DNA of 64,000 bases from Staphylococcus rostri (GCF_002902145.1 NZ_PPRF01000002.1:53443-117442), one strand, 5' to 3'; positions 45,441-54,818 are shown, numbered from the stretch's first letter. Numbers and translations are program-made. The notes: a model not told the origin generated them from the letters alone.

Positions 45441-47069
45441 GTGCATAAAGATAATAAATTAATGGATTGGATTGTCTTTTGTGGTGCAGCGTTTGTCTTG
45501 TTACTCGCTGTTATCCCAATGATGGTCTTTCCAAAACAAAGCCGTGCGGTCGTTGTGGCGATGAATGATTTTGTTACAACGAACTTAGGTGCGACATATC
45601 TCGTGTTAGGTCTCGCCATCTTCTGCTTTGTGTTATATATTGCGTTCGGTAAGTACGGTTCGGTAACACTTGGGCGTGCAAGCGATCGTCCGGAGTTTAG
45701 CGACTTTGCTTGGGCATCTATGTTGTTCTGCGCCGGTATCGGTTCGGATATTTTATACTGGGGTGTCATCGAATGGGCGTACTACTATCAAGGCCCGCCA
45801 CAAGGTGCGAAACCGATGAGTGATGCCGCATTGAGCTACGCGACGATGTATGGCATGTTCCACTGGGGACCGATTGCATGGTCGATTTACGTATTACCAG
45901 CGTTACCAATCGGTTACTTAGTATTTGTGAAGAAACAACCGATTTTTAAAATTAGTCAAGCGTGTCGTCCGATTTTAAAAGGACAAACGGACGGCTTTAT
46001 CGGTAAATTAGTCGATATTCTCTTTATTTTTGGATTGATCGGTGGAACTGCGACGTCTCTTGCATTAGGCGTGCCGATGATTTCAGCTGGACTAGAGAAA
46101 TTAACCGGTGTTGACGGCTCCAGCATGGTCGTGAAGAGTTTCGTACTTCTTGCAATCACCGTCGTTTTTGCATACAGTTCATATCGCGGATTGAAAAAAG
46201 GGATTCAGCTATTAAGTGACTTGAACGTGTGGTTATCGCTCGTCCTACTCGCATTCGTTTTTATTATCGGACCAACCATTTTTATTATGGAGACGACTGT
46301 GACAGGGTTCGGTAATATGATTAAAAACTTCTTCCAAATGGCAACGTGGTTGGAACCATTTGGCGGTATTGGTGGTCGTGAAGAAACAAACTTCCCACAA
46401 CAATGGACGATTTTCTACTGGGCTTGGTGGATTGTTTATGCGCCGTTTATCGGTCTATTCATCGCCCGTATTTCAAGAGGTCGTACGTTGAAAGAAGTCA
46501 TTCTCGGTACGATTGTGTATGGAACATTCGGTTGCGTGTTGTTCTTCGGTATTTTCGGAAACTATGCGACATACCTACAACTAACAGGGCAATTTGACGT
46601 CGTGTCGTTTTTAAATGCGCACGGTACAGAGGCGACCATTATTGAAGTTGTGAACCAATTACCATTTGCGCCTGTGATGATCGGCTTGTTCGTCCTATCC
46701 GCCTTTTTATTCTTAGTGACAACGTTCGACTCTGCATCATATATCGTAGCGGCTGCCACACAAGTACGCGTAAAAGGAGAGCCTTTGAAAATGAACCGCT
46801 TATTCTGGGCGTTCGCATTGTGCTTATTACCATTCTCATTAATGCTTGTCGGTGGCGAAAAAGCGTTGGAAATCTTACAAACCGCATCTATTGTGGCAGG
46901 TGTGCCGCTCATCGTCATCTTTATCATTATTATGATTTCATTCATGATGATTTTGTCGGGGGACCGTATTGCGCTACAAACACGTGCGGAACGCTTTAAG
47001 AAAATTGAGCGTCGTTCATTGAGGATTTTACAAGTGAGCGAAAAAGACGACGAAGATAATAACTTATAA
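45441..47069 (+). CDS. cudT: BCCT-family choline/betaine transporter, copy 1
   Basis: 542 residues, 12 membrane segments. GTG 45441 follows AAGGGGGA. The BCCT core is seen as FCAGIGSDILYWGVIEWAYY (helix 3 substrate/sodium motif), MFHWGPIAWSIY (tryptophan box in helix 4) and FYWAWWIVYAPFIGLFIARISRGRT (the signature helix 8 stretch). The position next to cudC, betB and betA points to choline uptake (CudT of S. xylosus), though glycine betaine is possible. A near-copy is encoded at 54819-56447, about 89% identical by eye. Confidence 0.88.
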   Translation: MHKDNKLMDWIVFCGAAFVLLLAVIPMMVFPKQSRAVVVAMNDFVTTNLGATYLVLGLAIFCFVLYIAFGKYGSVTLGRASDRPEFSDFAWASMLFCAGIGSDILYWGVIEWAYYYQGPPQGAKPMSDAALSYATMYGMFHWGPIAWSIYVLPALPIGYLVFVKKQPIFKISQACRPILKGQTDGFIGKLVDILFIFGLIGGTATSLALGVPMISAGLEKLTGVDGSSMVVKSFVLLAITVVFAYSSYRGLKKGIQLLSDLNVWLSLVLLAFVFIIGPTIFIMETTVTGFGNMIKNFFQMATWLEPFGGIGGREETNFPQQWTIFYWAWWIVYAPFIGLFIARISRGRTLKEVILGTIVYGTFGCVLFFGIFGNYATYLQLTGQFDVVSFLNAHGTEATIIEVVNQLPFAPVMIGLFVLSAFLFLVTTFDSASYIVAAATQVRVKGEPLKMNRLFWAFALCLLPFSLMLVGGEKALEILQTASIVAGVPLIVIFIIIMISFMMILSGDRIALQTRAERFKKIERRSLRILQVSEKDDEDNNL

Positions 47070-47074
47070 AAATT

Positions 47075-47120
47075 AAAAAAGTGAAGTCTGGCATTTGGGT
47101 ATGTCAGACTTCACTTTTTT
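47075..47120. terminator. Bidirectional terminator between cudT and cudC
   Basis: AAAAAAGTGAAGTCTG pairs perfectly with CAGACTTCACTTTTTT between convergent genes. Confidence 0.92.
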
Positions 47121-47670
47121 AGGCGTCTTTGTCAGGAATTGGGAAATAGTCAAAAATGGCACCTGACTTAATCGCGTCGCTAATAGAATTGAGCCATTGA
47201 TAGTATAGGCGTGAATGAATCATATGTGCTTTCACGTCTTGTGCTTCTTGGCGTAATGTCTCATCGACATCGTCAGCAGCGAGAACGTCATCGATCATCG
47301 CTTCTGCTTCTTGTAAGGCAGCCATATTAATTTTAATTTCACGATACCATTTTTGTGTGAAGAAGTTGCTGAAGAATGTGAAGAAATCCTTTTCAGCTTC
47401 AAAATGTTGCTTGCGGCTACCACGTGTAAAGCGTTGTTTAACGACATCGAACTCTTGCAGCTTTTTAACCCCTGCGCTCATACTCGGCTTACTCATTTGA
47501 AGTTCGTTGCGCATTTCATCAAGTGTCATACTCTCTTCAAATAACATTGTGCCATATAAGTTACCGACACTGCGATTGATACCGTACAGGTCCATCGTTT
47601 CAGCAATGGAGTTAATCACGATATCCTTCGCTGTTTCTAGTTGTGCTTCATAATTTGTATGTTGTGTCAC
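47119..47670 (-). CDS. cudC: GbsR/CudC-type choline-responsive repressor
   Basis: 183 residues, MarR-like winged helix of the GbsR family. The HTH is MTLDEMRNELQMSKPSMSAGVKKLQEFDVVKQRFTRGSRKQHFEAEKDF. The aromatic-rich C-terminal helices (YRFYYQW-like RLYYQWLNSI) would hold choline or betaine. In S. xylosus and B. subtilis the homologue represses choline import and oxidation genes until choline binds. Divergent from betB across a 0.2 kb region that holds the candidate operator at 47854-47872. Confidence 0.87.
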   Translation of the reverse strand: MTQHTNYEAQLETAKDIVINSIAETMDLYGINRSVGNLYGTMLFEESMTLDEMRNELQMSKPSMSAGVKKLQEFDVVKQRFTRGSRKQHFEAEKDFFTFFSNFFTQKWYREIKINMAALQEAEAMIDDVLAADDVDETLRQEAQDVKAHMIHSRLYYQWLNSISDAIKSGAIFDYFPIPDKDA

Positions 47671-47853
47671 TTAATGGTCACCTCCCTTTATATCTTTCCT
47701 ATCGGCTAAATTGTACGCTTGTTCCTAACAGAAACTCAAGTTTTTCTGATAAAAAGATGCAAAATTTAACAAAATCACGTTTTAGCTAACAGTGTCTATT
47801 AGGGAAAGTTGACACTTTTTTGACAAGTATGATAGAGTTAACTTTGTGAAATT

Positions 47854-47872
47854 CGTTAAATAAAAACTTAAC
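47854..47872 (+). promoter_or_regulatory. Candidate CudC operator between cudC and betB
   Basis: CGTTAAATAAAAACTTAAC, inverted relative to 45246-45264 and matching it at 18 of 19 bases. It is 23 bases before the betB ATG, downstream of a TTGACA at 47809-47814, so binding would block betB/betA transcription. Further TTAAC half-sites (47838-47842, 47876-47881) surround it. Confidence 0.6.
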
Positions 47873-47894
47873 AAACTTAACAGAGGTGTATAGG

Positions 47895-49388
47895 ATGGAA
47901 CTGATTAAGCAGTTATCTCGTCGTCAATTTATCGATGGCGAATGGGTAGAAAGCAGTAATCACGGCACACGTGACATTATTAATCCATACAATCAGGAAG
48001 TTATTACAACAGTTGCGGAAGGTACGACAGAAGATGTGGAACGTGCCATTTTAGCAGCACGTCGTTCGTTTGATGCAGGGGAATATGCGCAAACAACGGC
48101 AGAATATAAAGGGCAAAAAGTACGAGAGATTGCCGATAAAATTAAAGAAAATCGTGAAAACTTAGCGCAGTTAGAGACGCTAGATACAGGTAAAACGTTA
48201 GAAGAGTCACGCGCAGACATGGATGATATTCACAATGTCTTCATGTATTTTGCAGGTTTAGCAGATAAAGACGGTGGTGAATTAATCGACTCACCAATTC
48301 CAAACACTGAAAGTAAAGTCGTGAAAGAGCCAATCGGTGTTGTGACACAAATCACACCGTGGAACTATCCACTTCTTCAAGCGTCATGGAAGATTGCGCC
48401 TGCATTGGCAACGGGCTGTTCACTTGTTATGAAGCCAAGTGAAATCACACCGTTAACAACGATTCGTGTGTTTGAACTGATGGAGGAAGTTGGTTTCCCT
48501 AAAGGGGTTATTAACCTTGTATTAGGTGCTGGTTCTGACATTGGAGACGTCATGTCAACACACCCAGAAGTGGACTTAGTGTCATTCACAGGTGGTATTC
48601 AAACGGGTAAACGCATTATGAAACAAGCGGCAGACAATGTAACGAACGTAGCATTGGAATTGGGCGGTAAGAACCCAAATGTTGTGTTTGATGATGCAGA
48701 CTTTGATTTAGCCGTAGACCAAGCGTTGAACGGTGCGTTTTTCCATGCGGGACAAGTATGTTCTGCGGGTTCACGTCTCATCGTTCATAATGCGATTAAA
48801 GATGATTTTGAAGCGGCATTGATTGAACGTATTAAAGACATCAAAATGGGCAACGGCTTTGATGAGACAACAGAGTTAGGACCACTCATTTCAGCAGCAC
48901 ATCGTGAGAAAGTCGAAAGCTATATGCAAGTGGCGAAAGAAGAAGGTGCAACGATTGCGATTGGTGGTAAACGCCCAGAACGTGAAGACTTACAAGACGG
49001 CTTTTTCTTTGAACCGACTGTCATCACAAATTGCGACACGTCTATACGTATCGTACAAGAAGAAGTGTTCGGTCCAGTTGTGACAATCGAAGGCTTTGAT
49101 ACAGAAGAAGAAGCGATTCGCCTTGCTAATGATTCTATTTATGGTCTTGCAGGCGGTGTGTTCTCACAAGATATTGGTAAAGCCCAACGCGTGGCACACA
49201 AGTTACGTATGGGTACGGTTTGGGTGAACGACTTCCACCCTTACTTCGCACAAGCACCATGGGGTGGCTACAAGCAATCAGGTATCGGTCGCGAACTTGG
49301 TACAGCCGGTTTAGAAGAATATTTAGAGTTGAAACATATTTTAACGAATACGAATCCAGAGCCAGTTCATTGGTTTGGTAAACAGTAG
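47895..49388 (+). CDS. betB: Betaine aldehyde dehydrogenase
   Basis: 497 residues. ATG 47895 (MELIKQLSRRQFIDGEWVES) is taken as the start; AGAGGTG lies 9-10 bases upstream, and the extra three codons 5' lack a ribosome site. ALDH features: QITPWNYPL, SFTGGIQTGK (NAD), LELGGKNPN with the general-base Glu, and the nucleophile cysteine in FFHAGQVCSAGSR. EVFGPVVTIEGF and the C-terminal PWGGYKQSGIGRELG are standard. Oxidises betaine aldehyde to glycine betaine, the second step after BetA. One operon with betA. Confidence 0.95.
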   Translation: MELIKQLSRRQFIDGEWVESSNHGTRDIINPYNQEVITTVAEGTTEDVERAILAARRSFDAGEYAQTTAEYKGQKVREIADKIKENRENLAQLETLDTGKTLEESRADMDDIHNVFMYFAGLADKDGGELIDSPIPNTESKVVKEPIGVVTQITPWNYPLLQASWKIAPALATGCSLVMKPSEITPLTTIRVFELMEEVGFPKGVINLVLGAGSDIGDVMSTHPEVDLVSFTGGIQTGKRIMKQAADNVTNVALELGGKNPNVVFDDADFDLAVDQALNGAFFHAGQVCSAGSRLIVHNAIKDDFEAALIERIKDIKMGNGFDETTELGPLISAAHREKVESYMQVAKEEGATIAIGGKRPEREDLQDGFFFEPTVITNCDTSIRIVQEEVFGPVVTIEGFDTEEEAIRLANDSIYGLAGGVFSQDIGKAQRVAHKLRMGTVWVNDFHPYFAQAPWGGYKQSGIGRELGTAGLEEYLELKHILTNTNPEPVHWFGKQ

Positions 49389-49442
49389 TCATTTGCACAC
49401 TGAGAAACAATCACTTGAAGGTTAACTTGAGGAGGATGTTCG

Positions 49443-51149
49443 ATGGGTAAAGCATACGATAAAATGTACGACTATATTATTATTGGTGGCGGTAGCGCAG
49501 GATCCGTATTAGGCGCACGTCTGAGTGAAGATAAAGATAAGAAAGTATTAGTATTAGAAGCAGGGCGTAGTGACTACCCTTGGGATTTATTAATTCAAAT
49601 GCCAGCAGCACTGATGTATCCGTCAGGCAATCGTTTCTATGACTGGAAATATGAGACAGACGGCGAACCACATATGGGTGGACGTAAAGTCTTCCATACA
49701 CGCGGGAAAGTACTCGGTGGATCAAGTTCTATTAACGGCATGATTTATCAACGTGGGAACCCGTTAGATTATGAAAAATGGGGACAACCAGAAGGCATGG
49801 AGACTTGGGACTATGCCCACTGTCTACCGTACTTCAAACGCTTAGAAACAACATTCGGTGCGGAAAAAGACGATCCAATTCGTGGTTTGAACGGACCAAT
49901 TAAATTGCGTCGTGGACCAGCGAATAATCCGTTATTCCATTCATTTTTCGATGCGGCAGTTGAAGCGGGATACAAAAAAACACAAGACGTGAACGGTTAT
50001 CGCCAAGAAGGCTTTGGTCCTTTTGACAGCCAAATTCATAACGGTCGTCGTGTATCAGCATCACGTGCGTATTTACGTCCGGCGATGAAACGCAAAAATT
50101 TAACCGTTAAAACGCGTGCATTTGTTGAGAAACTGCATTTTGATGGTAATACAGTGACAGGCGTGACATACAAACGTAACGGTCGCTTACACAAAGTTTT
50201 AGCACGAGAAGTGATTTTATCAGGTGGTGCTTTCAACACGCCACAACTGTTACAACTTTCAGGTATTGGCGATACAGAATACTTGAAAACACTCGGCATT
50301 GAACCACGTTTACACTTACCAGGTGTCGGAGAAAACTTTGAAGATCACTTGGAAGTGTACATTCAACATACATGTAAAGAACCGGTATCAATGCAACCAA
50401 GCTTGAACAAGCTGAAAATGCCATTTATCGGTTTAGAATGGCTTACACGTCGTACAGGTGCAGCCGCAAGTAACCACTTTGAAGGTGGTGGCTTCGTCCG
50501 CTCAAACGACGACGTGGCATATCCAAACTTGATGTTCCACTTCTTGCCACTTGCGGTACGTTACGATGGACAAAAAGCAGAAACAGCACACGGTTATCAA
50601 GTACACGTAGGACCGATGTATTCTAACTCACGTGGTAGCTTGAAAATCACGTCAACGAATCCATACGTCAAACCGAAATTTGTCTTCAACTACTTATCAA
50701 CGGAAGAAGACAAACGTGAATGGGTTGAAGCAATTCGCGTGGCACGTAACATCTTGAAACAACCAGCGATGGATCGTTTCAACGGTGGCGAAATCTCTCC
50801 AGGACCAAGCGTTCAAACAGACGAAGAGATTTTGGACTGGGTACGTCGCGATGCAGAAACAGCCTTACACCCATCATGTAGCGCGAAAATGGGACCTGCA
50901 TCAGACCCAATGGCAGTTGTAGATCCATTAACGATGAAAGTACATGGCATGGAAAACTTACGTGTTGTAGACGCATCCGTTATGCCAACAACAACGAACG
51001 GTAACATCCATTCACCAGTATTGATGTTAGCTGAGAAAGCAGCAGACATCATTAAAGGTGTAAAACCATTAGAACCGGAACATGTAGACTACTACGTTCA
51101 CGGCAAAAATGATCCAAACGATGGTGCCGTGACATCATATCGCATCTAA
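49443..51149 (+). CDS. betA: Choline dehydrogenase (GMC oxidoreductase)
   Basis: 568 residues. The start ATG 49443 has GGAGGATG upstream. FAD-binding [18 protein letters not shown] signature 1 ([20 protein letters not shown]) and signature 2 ([16 protein letters not shown]) are present. The catalytic histidine pair lies near [10 protein letters not shown] and TNGNIHSPV. Very like S. aureus BetA by memory. Membrane-associated oxidation of choline to betaine aldehyde. 54 bases after betB, same transcript. Terminated at 51157-51202. Confidence 0.95.
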   Translation: MGKAYDKMYDYIIIGGGSAGSVLGARLSEDKDKKVLVLEAGRSDYPWDLLIQMPAALMYPSGNRFYDWKYETDGEPHMGGRKVFHTRGKVLGGSSSINGMIYQRGNPLDYEKWGQPEGMETWDYAHCLPYFKRLETTFGAEKDDPIRGLNGPIKLRRGPANNPLFHSFFDAAVEAGYKKTQDVNGYRQEGFGPFDSQIHNGRRVSASRAYLRPAMKRKNLTVKTRAFVEKLHFDGNTVTGVTYKRNGRLHKVLAREVILSGGAFNTPQLLQLSGIGDTEYLKTLGIEPRLHLPGVGENFEDHLEVYIQHTCKEPVSMQPSLNKLKMPFIGLEWLTRRTGAAASNHFEGGGFVRSNDDVAYPNLMFHFLPLAVRYDGQKAETAHGYQVHVGPMYSNSRGSLKITSTNPYVKPKFVFNYLSTEEDKREWVEAIRVARNILKQPAMDRFNGGEISPGPSVQTDEEILDWVRRDAETALHPSCSAKMGPASDPMAVVDPLTMKVHGMENLRVVDASVMPTTTNGNIHSPVLMLAEKAADIIKGVKPLEPEHVDYYVHGKNDPNDGAVTSYRI

Positions 51150-51156
51150 TATATAA

Positions 51157-51202
51157 AGCCCTTAACCACACCACATTCGTTGTGTGAAGTTAAGGGCTGT
51201 TT
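51157..51202. terminator. Terminator after betA, shared with the convergent small gene
   Basis: AGCCCTTAAC pairs with GTTAAGGGCT; inner CACA.../TGTG stem; T5 follows. Confidence 0.88.
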
Positions 51203-51370
51203 TTATTTATCCTTCTCTTTATATCCAATAGATTTTCCTGCTAAAAGACCAGATAAAAGATACCCTAAAGGTCTTATTATGGAGTCTCCTAATTCTACTT
51301 TAAAATAAAACATAGCAACAAAAATGACAATTCCAACTATTAAAAGAAGCTTACTTTTTACATACAACAT
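51203..51370 (-). CDS. Small membrane protein, 55 aa
   Basis: Starts at ATG 51370 behind a strong AGGAGG. First helix KLLLIVGIVIFVAMFYF, then VELGDSIIRPLGYLLSGLLAGKSIG as a second, weaker one, and a lysine-rich tail YKEKDK. No family recognised. It lies at the junction of the bet locus and the AT-rich accessory patch. Its codon use is AT-rich like that patch. Confidence 0.75.
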   Translation of the reverse strand: MLYVKSKLLLIVGIVIFVAMFYFKVELGDSIIRPLGYLLSGLLAGKSIGYKEKDK

Positions 51371-51539
51371 GATACCAGCCTCCTAAAATAAATTATGTTT
51401 TTCACTTTTCATTTTAACACAGTATTTTATTTCATTTGTTTTAATGGCATTGAACATAGGCACTCAATCACAATTACTAGTTTCCATTTCAATAGTATGT
51501 AGAAATGACCAAGTAAACTGATAGTGTTGAGACTATTAC

Positions 51540-51628
51540 TTATCTATAATTCATATAGAGTAAATATACAACGAAAATAAAGCCGAACAATATATGAATC
51601 CAAAAGATGACATAGCGTTGTTTTTCTT
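51540..51628 (-). pseudogene. 3' remnant of a small membrane-protein gene (copy A)
   Basis: On the minus strand this reads QRYVIFWIHILFGFIFVV then YLLYMNYR and a stop. It matches the 3' part of 54370-54585 at about 90% over 88 bases. Several differences are silent (for example TTC/TTT and GTT-GTA/GTT-ATA). Going 5', the frame is lost by a one-base difference next to AAAAACAACGC and then meets stops. So only the second membrane helix of the gene remains. The rest of 51371-51887 carries no gene that I can see. Confidence 0.7.
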
Positions 51629-51814
51629 ATAGGGAATACGTCAAATATCTATTAAATCCTGGAGCTTTGTATTACTTCAACTCAATTGTTGGATTTTGTC
51701 ATGATTTAGAATGTGACTTAGCATCCATACAGTTTTATTATGTTTAAAATTAATATATGTAGTTCTTTGCAATCATTAAGTGGCAACTATTTTATGAAAC
51801 ACTAGTAAAAATTA

Positions 51815-51874
51815 TTGACAAAAATAAATTATCGTTTCACAATAATATTGAAGAAAATTATTGTAAGACAATAA
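51815..51874 (+). promoter_or_regulatory. Promoter and palindromic operator of the DUF2975-YozG genes
   Basis: TTGACA (51815-51820) with a 17-base spacer to CACAAT, or slightly further to AATAAT. Downstream is the palindrome TTATTGT-AAG-ACAATAA (51858-51874) with another inverted CAATAATATTG just before it (51840-51850). Repeated ACAATAA half-sites around the start suggest autoregulation by the XRE protein of this cluster. Confidence 0.6.
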
Positions 51875-51887
51875 CGGGGGTTGTGGT

Positions 51888-52409
51888 ATGAGAAATATCA
51901 TGAGAATAACAAGCTATATTCTGTCTTTTATGCGCTACCTTATCTGGATATTAATTTTCATAATGTTTATAGGCATAGCAGGGGTCTTATTTGGTGGACA
52001 GAGAAATCATTGGACATTTACATTTGACTATGGAGACTTTATTACCAAAGTGCCAATAATGATTCCACTAAGTATTCTAATATTGCTAATTACTATTTCT
52101 ATTTTTATCATCCAATTATTGAAAATTTGGAGTGAGCTATTATTTGTTTTTAGTGATGGGCAATACTTTAGTGATGAAAATCTTAAAAAACTAAAGAAAT
52201 CAATGATATTTTTAGTTTTAGTGACTGTTTTTCAATTCATAATAAACCTAATAATCAACTATTTAAATGTAGAAAATGTTAGTGCTGTATTCGATTTTTC
52301 AATCAAGAATTATTTAGTACATGCTGCATTTATGTTATTTAACTCTATATTGATAATTGTGCTGGAAAAAGGAAGTAATATCCAAAAAGAAAATGAGGGA
52401 TTTATTTAA
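51888..52409 (+). CDS. DUF2975-like four-helix membrane protein
   Basis: 173 residues, ATG 51888 behind GGGGG. Four hydrophobic segments (about 15-38, 58-84, 100-122, 133-155). The middle part KIWSELLFVFSDGQYFSDENLKKLKKSMIFLVL is typical of DUF2975 membrane proteins. Such genes are usually paired with a small YozG-like XRE regulator, exactly as here. The function of the family is unknown. Next gene overlaps or nearly abuts. Confidence 0.75.
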   Translation: MRNIMRITSYILSFMRYLIWILIFIMFIGIAGVLFGGQRNHWTFTFDYGDFITKVPIMIPLSILILLITISIFIIQLLKIWSELLFVFSDGQYFSDENLKKLKKSMIFLVLVTVFQFIINLIINYLNVENVSAVFDFSIKNYLVHAAFMLFNSILIIVLEKGSNIQKENEGFI

Positions 52410-52413
52410 TGGT

Positions 52414-52638
52414 ATGGATAAGATACAAGTAAATTTAGACAAGCTAATTAAAGAAAAAAATCTTACATCGAAAGAGCTTGCAAAAAGAATAGATATTACA
52501 GAGGCAAATTTATCAATATTGAAAACAGGAAAAGCAAAAGGGATACGTTTCATAACCCTTTTACGAATCTGTAGGGAACTTGATTGTCAACCGGGCGATA
52601 TTTTAGAGTATATTAGGAGTGAAAAAGATGAGGATTAA
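52414..52638 (+). CDS. YozG-like XRE family small regulator
   Basis: 74 residues, essentially one HTH: LIKEKNLTSKELAKRIDITEANLSILKTGKAKGIRFITLLRICRELDCQPGDILEY. ATG 52414 is 4 bases after the upstream stop. ATG 52393 (inside the previous gene) would add seven residues and is possible, since neither has a good ribosome site; translational coupling is likely. It probably binds the palindromes at 51840-51874. It overlaps the next gene's start by 11 bases. Confidence 0.8.
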   Translation: MDKIQVNLDKLIKEKNLTSKELAKRIDITEANLSILKTGKAKGIRFITLLRICRELDCQPGDILEYIRSEKDED

Positions 52639-53080
52639 AAAACTAATAGTATGTTTGATATTTAGTATCTCGGCATTAGTACTAATTTCATGTGGATTTA
52701 ATGATATAGGAAAAGATGTCGAAATGGAAATAAAACGAGAAATACCAAAAGACGATACAGATAACTTGGGTATAGTACATATAACCAAACAAGACAAAGG
52801 AGAAATGTTAAAAGTTCCGTCTAATGGATTTAAGGGGTATGTTTATGTAGTTAGTGATAAAGAGCGTATTGAGTCAGTTAAGAATTCACGTTTTAGTGTG
52901 AATAATAGAACTTTTGAAGATGTTAAGACTGAATCTTACGATGATTTTAATATTCGTTATCATAATAAAACGTACTTTTCAGTTAAAAAGATAGACATAG
53001 AATCAAATAATAATGAACTATTGAAGTTTAATTCAAATTATTCGAAAGGTGTCTTATTAGTTTATAGAACGATGAAATAG
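52628..53080 (+). CDS. Small lipoprotein, 150 aa, unknown function
   Basis: ATG 52628 is 9 bases after AGGAG (52614-52618), inside the end of the XRE gene. Lipoprotein signal with lipobox LISC (cysteine about residue 22). The mature part is charged and beta-rich, and begins GFNDIGKDVEMEIK. A central IVHITKQDKGEMLKVPSNGFKGYVYVVSD may be a small beta-sandwich. No family recognised. Cotranscribed with the DUF2975/YozG pair. Confidence 0.75.
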   Translation: MRIKKLIVCLIFSISALVLISCGFNDIGKDVEMEIKREIPKDDTDNLGIVHITKQDKGEMLKVPSNGFKGYVYVVSDKERIESVKNSRFSVNNRTFEDVKTESYDDFNIRYHNKTYFSVKKIDIESNNNELLKFNSNYSKGVLLVYRTMK

Positions 53081-53279
53081 TTTAAATGTTTTTATGAGAC
53101 ATCAGTCAATTTTATCAGAAAACTCAAAAATAAATCAAATTAGGATCAAGTATGAGGAAAATATAATATAGTTTCTTAATTTTTAAGTATTAGAGTTAAG
53201 TGAAGATGAAAATCAGAAGCATGTTTTATTATGGTAAAATAATAGAAAGACGAATCTATTTTAAATGGGGAAATACGTG

Positions 53280-54239
53280 ATGAAAGCAATGGCTCGAAAA
53301 TTATATGCGCTATTAGACAATATACTCATACTGGAAATATGTTTATTCATCATGACTGCTATTTCCTATGTTTATCATTATGAGATAATCTTTAATATTT
53401 CGTTACTCATTATAGCGGGAGTTATTTCAATCGTTGTCCATGAATTAGGACACTATTTTTGGGGTGTGTTATTCAAGTTTAAATTATTTATGTTGTCACT
53501 CGTTAGTGTGCTTATTTTAAAAGGACATATTTATGTGAATCATCCTGTGTTTTTGGGATTGGGAATGACAAATATGTACGTAGAAGATTGGGAAAAACCG
53601 GTAAAAGTAAATCAATTGGTCGCATATTGTAGCGGTGGTTTTATGTTTAACTTCCTTTGTGCGGGAATATTGTTTTGTATTACTAATTTTACGACAAATA
53701 CAACGTTCCTGTACGATGTGATACTAATGAATATGATAGTTGGGATGATGACAATGCTTCCGTTTATTAAAGGTAACGATGGACATCATATCTATCAATT
53801 AGTCACAAAAGGAAGCGATTCACAGTATTATAACGATTTTCGAGCTAATTCTATGTATCATAGTGATAAAATCAATATCAAAGATTATGAAGAACAAGTT
53901 TTTCATAATACGACAGCCTTTCAATGGAACGTTATATACTTATATGAAAAGCTAAACAATCATGCACTAAAATATTCCTTAAAAGCTAATTATGATAATA
54001 ACTATGAAGACAAGATTATCGCATTTTATGTATTCGGATTAGAAGGGAATTCCGACTTTGAGTTAGAGGATATCATGTTGATATATGGAAAGTGTTTATT
54101 TTATGTAAGGAAGTATATCGAGACTCAGAATGATAAATATTTATACTTAGCGCATAAGCACAAGCGTATCTCATTAGACTTTAGGCAAGCATATATTATT
54201 GACCAAATATTAGCACGGTATAGTGAAGTGGATAGGTAA
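53280..54239 (+). CDS. M50-like membrane zinc metalloprotease
   Basis: 319 residues. ATG 53280 is preferred (GGGGAAA about 8 bases before); ATG 53265 would overlap that ribosome site. Two membrane segments lie before the zinc motif HELGH (residues 54-58) at the membrane interface, two or three after, with MLPFIKGNDGHHIYQL (about 159-174) as the third-ligand motif (P....DG type). The last 150 residues are soluble and mostly helical, without a known domain. M50 proteins of this size occur in site-2-protease signalling and in peptide or bacteriocin clusters. No anti-sigma or peptide substrate is obvious here; the adjacent lipoprotein or small membrane proteins are candidates. Confidence 0.78.
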   Translation: MKAMARKLYALLDNILILEICLFIMTAISYVYHYEIIFNISLLIIAGVISIVVHELGHYFWGVLFKFKLFMLSLVSVLILKGHIYVNHPVFLGLGMTNMYVEDWEKPVKVNQLVAYCSGGFMFNFLCAGILFCITNFTTNTTFLYDVILMNMIVGMMTMLPFIKGNDGHHIYQLVTKGSDSQYYNDFRANSMYHSDKINIKDYEEQVFHNTTAFQWNVIYLYEKLNNHALKYSLKANYDNNYEDKIIAFYVFGLEGNSDFELEDIMLIYGKCLFYVRKYIETQNDKYLYLAHKHKRISLDFRQAYIIDQILARYSEVDR

Positions 54240-54301
54240 CTAAAATCAAGTGCTAGTTGATTTTGTTTCTATCATAGATTATTATTCAAATATAACGACA
54301 A

Positions 54302-54350
54302 AGCCCTCACACCTTTTAGGCAGACATGTTCTGATGTGAGGGTATTTTTT
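54302..54350 (+). terminator. Terminator after the M50-like gene
   Basis: CCCTCACA pairs with TGTGAGGG, then a T6 run. Confidence 0.85.
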
Positions 54351-54369
54351 ATGGCGTGAAAAGGTCTAC

Positions 54370-54585
54370 TTATCTATAATTCATATAGAGTAAATATATA
54401 ACAAAAACAAATCCGAACAGAATATGAATTCAAAAGATGACATAGCGTTGTTTTTTTGTTAGGGGAGATAGGTTGGTAAACCGTTTTGCTCTCCTTTTTT
54501 GGTTCCAGTCGAATAGCCAAGTCCAAAACAGTGCATAGATGATTGTGCATACTATACCTATCAGTACGAGTGTTACAAGATTCAT
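54370..54585 (-). pseudogene. Small two-helix membrane protein with an in-frame stop (copy B)
   Basis: Ribosome site AAAGGGGCG precedes ATG 54585. The frame reads MNLVTLVLIGIVCTIIYALF, a basic middle ending KKQRYVIF, then a TGA at 54430-54432. Past the stop it continues IHILFGFVFVIYLLYMNYR to the natural stop at 54370-54372. Copy A (51540-51628) has TGG where this one has TGA, so the original protein was about 71 residues with two helices. It may still make a 51-residue one-helix peptide. The rest of 54586-54818 holds only the upstream region of the next gene. Confidence 0.72.
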
Positions 54586-54818
54586 CAATATCGCCCCTTT
54601 GTTTATAATATGAAACGTTTTTAAGTGATGTTTATTATTAGTATAACGAACTTAATATGAAAAAACGAGATACACCACAACATACCAAATAATGAACAGT
54701 GAGAGGATCATTTATAAAACGCCACCCCCTTAATATGCATTAAAAACGTCGGTAGGCTGAAATAAAGGTTTAATGACGACGCACGGGTGCTATAGATATA
54801 TATAAAGGGGATGTTAGG

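Noticed and set aside
51888..54239. Possibility that the AT-rich patch is a prophage or integrative element
   Set aside because: No integrase, transposase, inverted terminal repeats or attachment duplication at a tRNA is present. The flanking repeats are coding relics.
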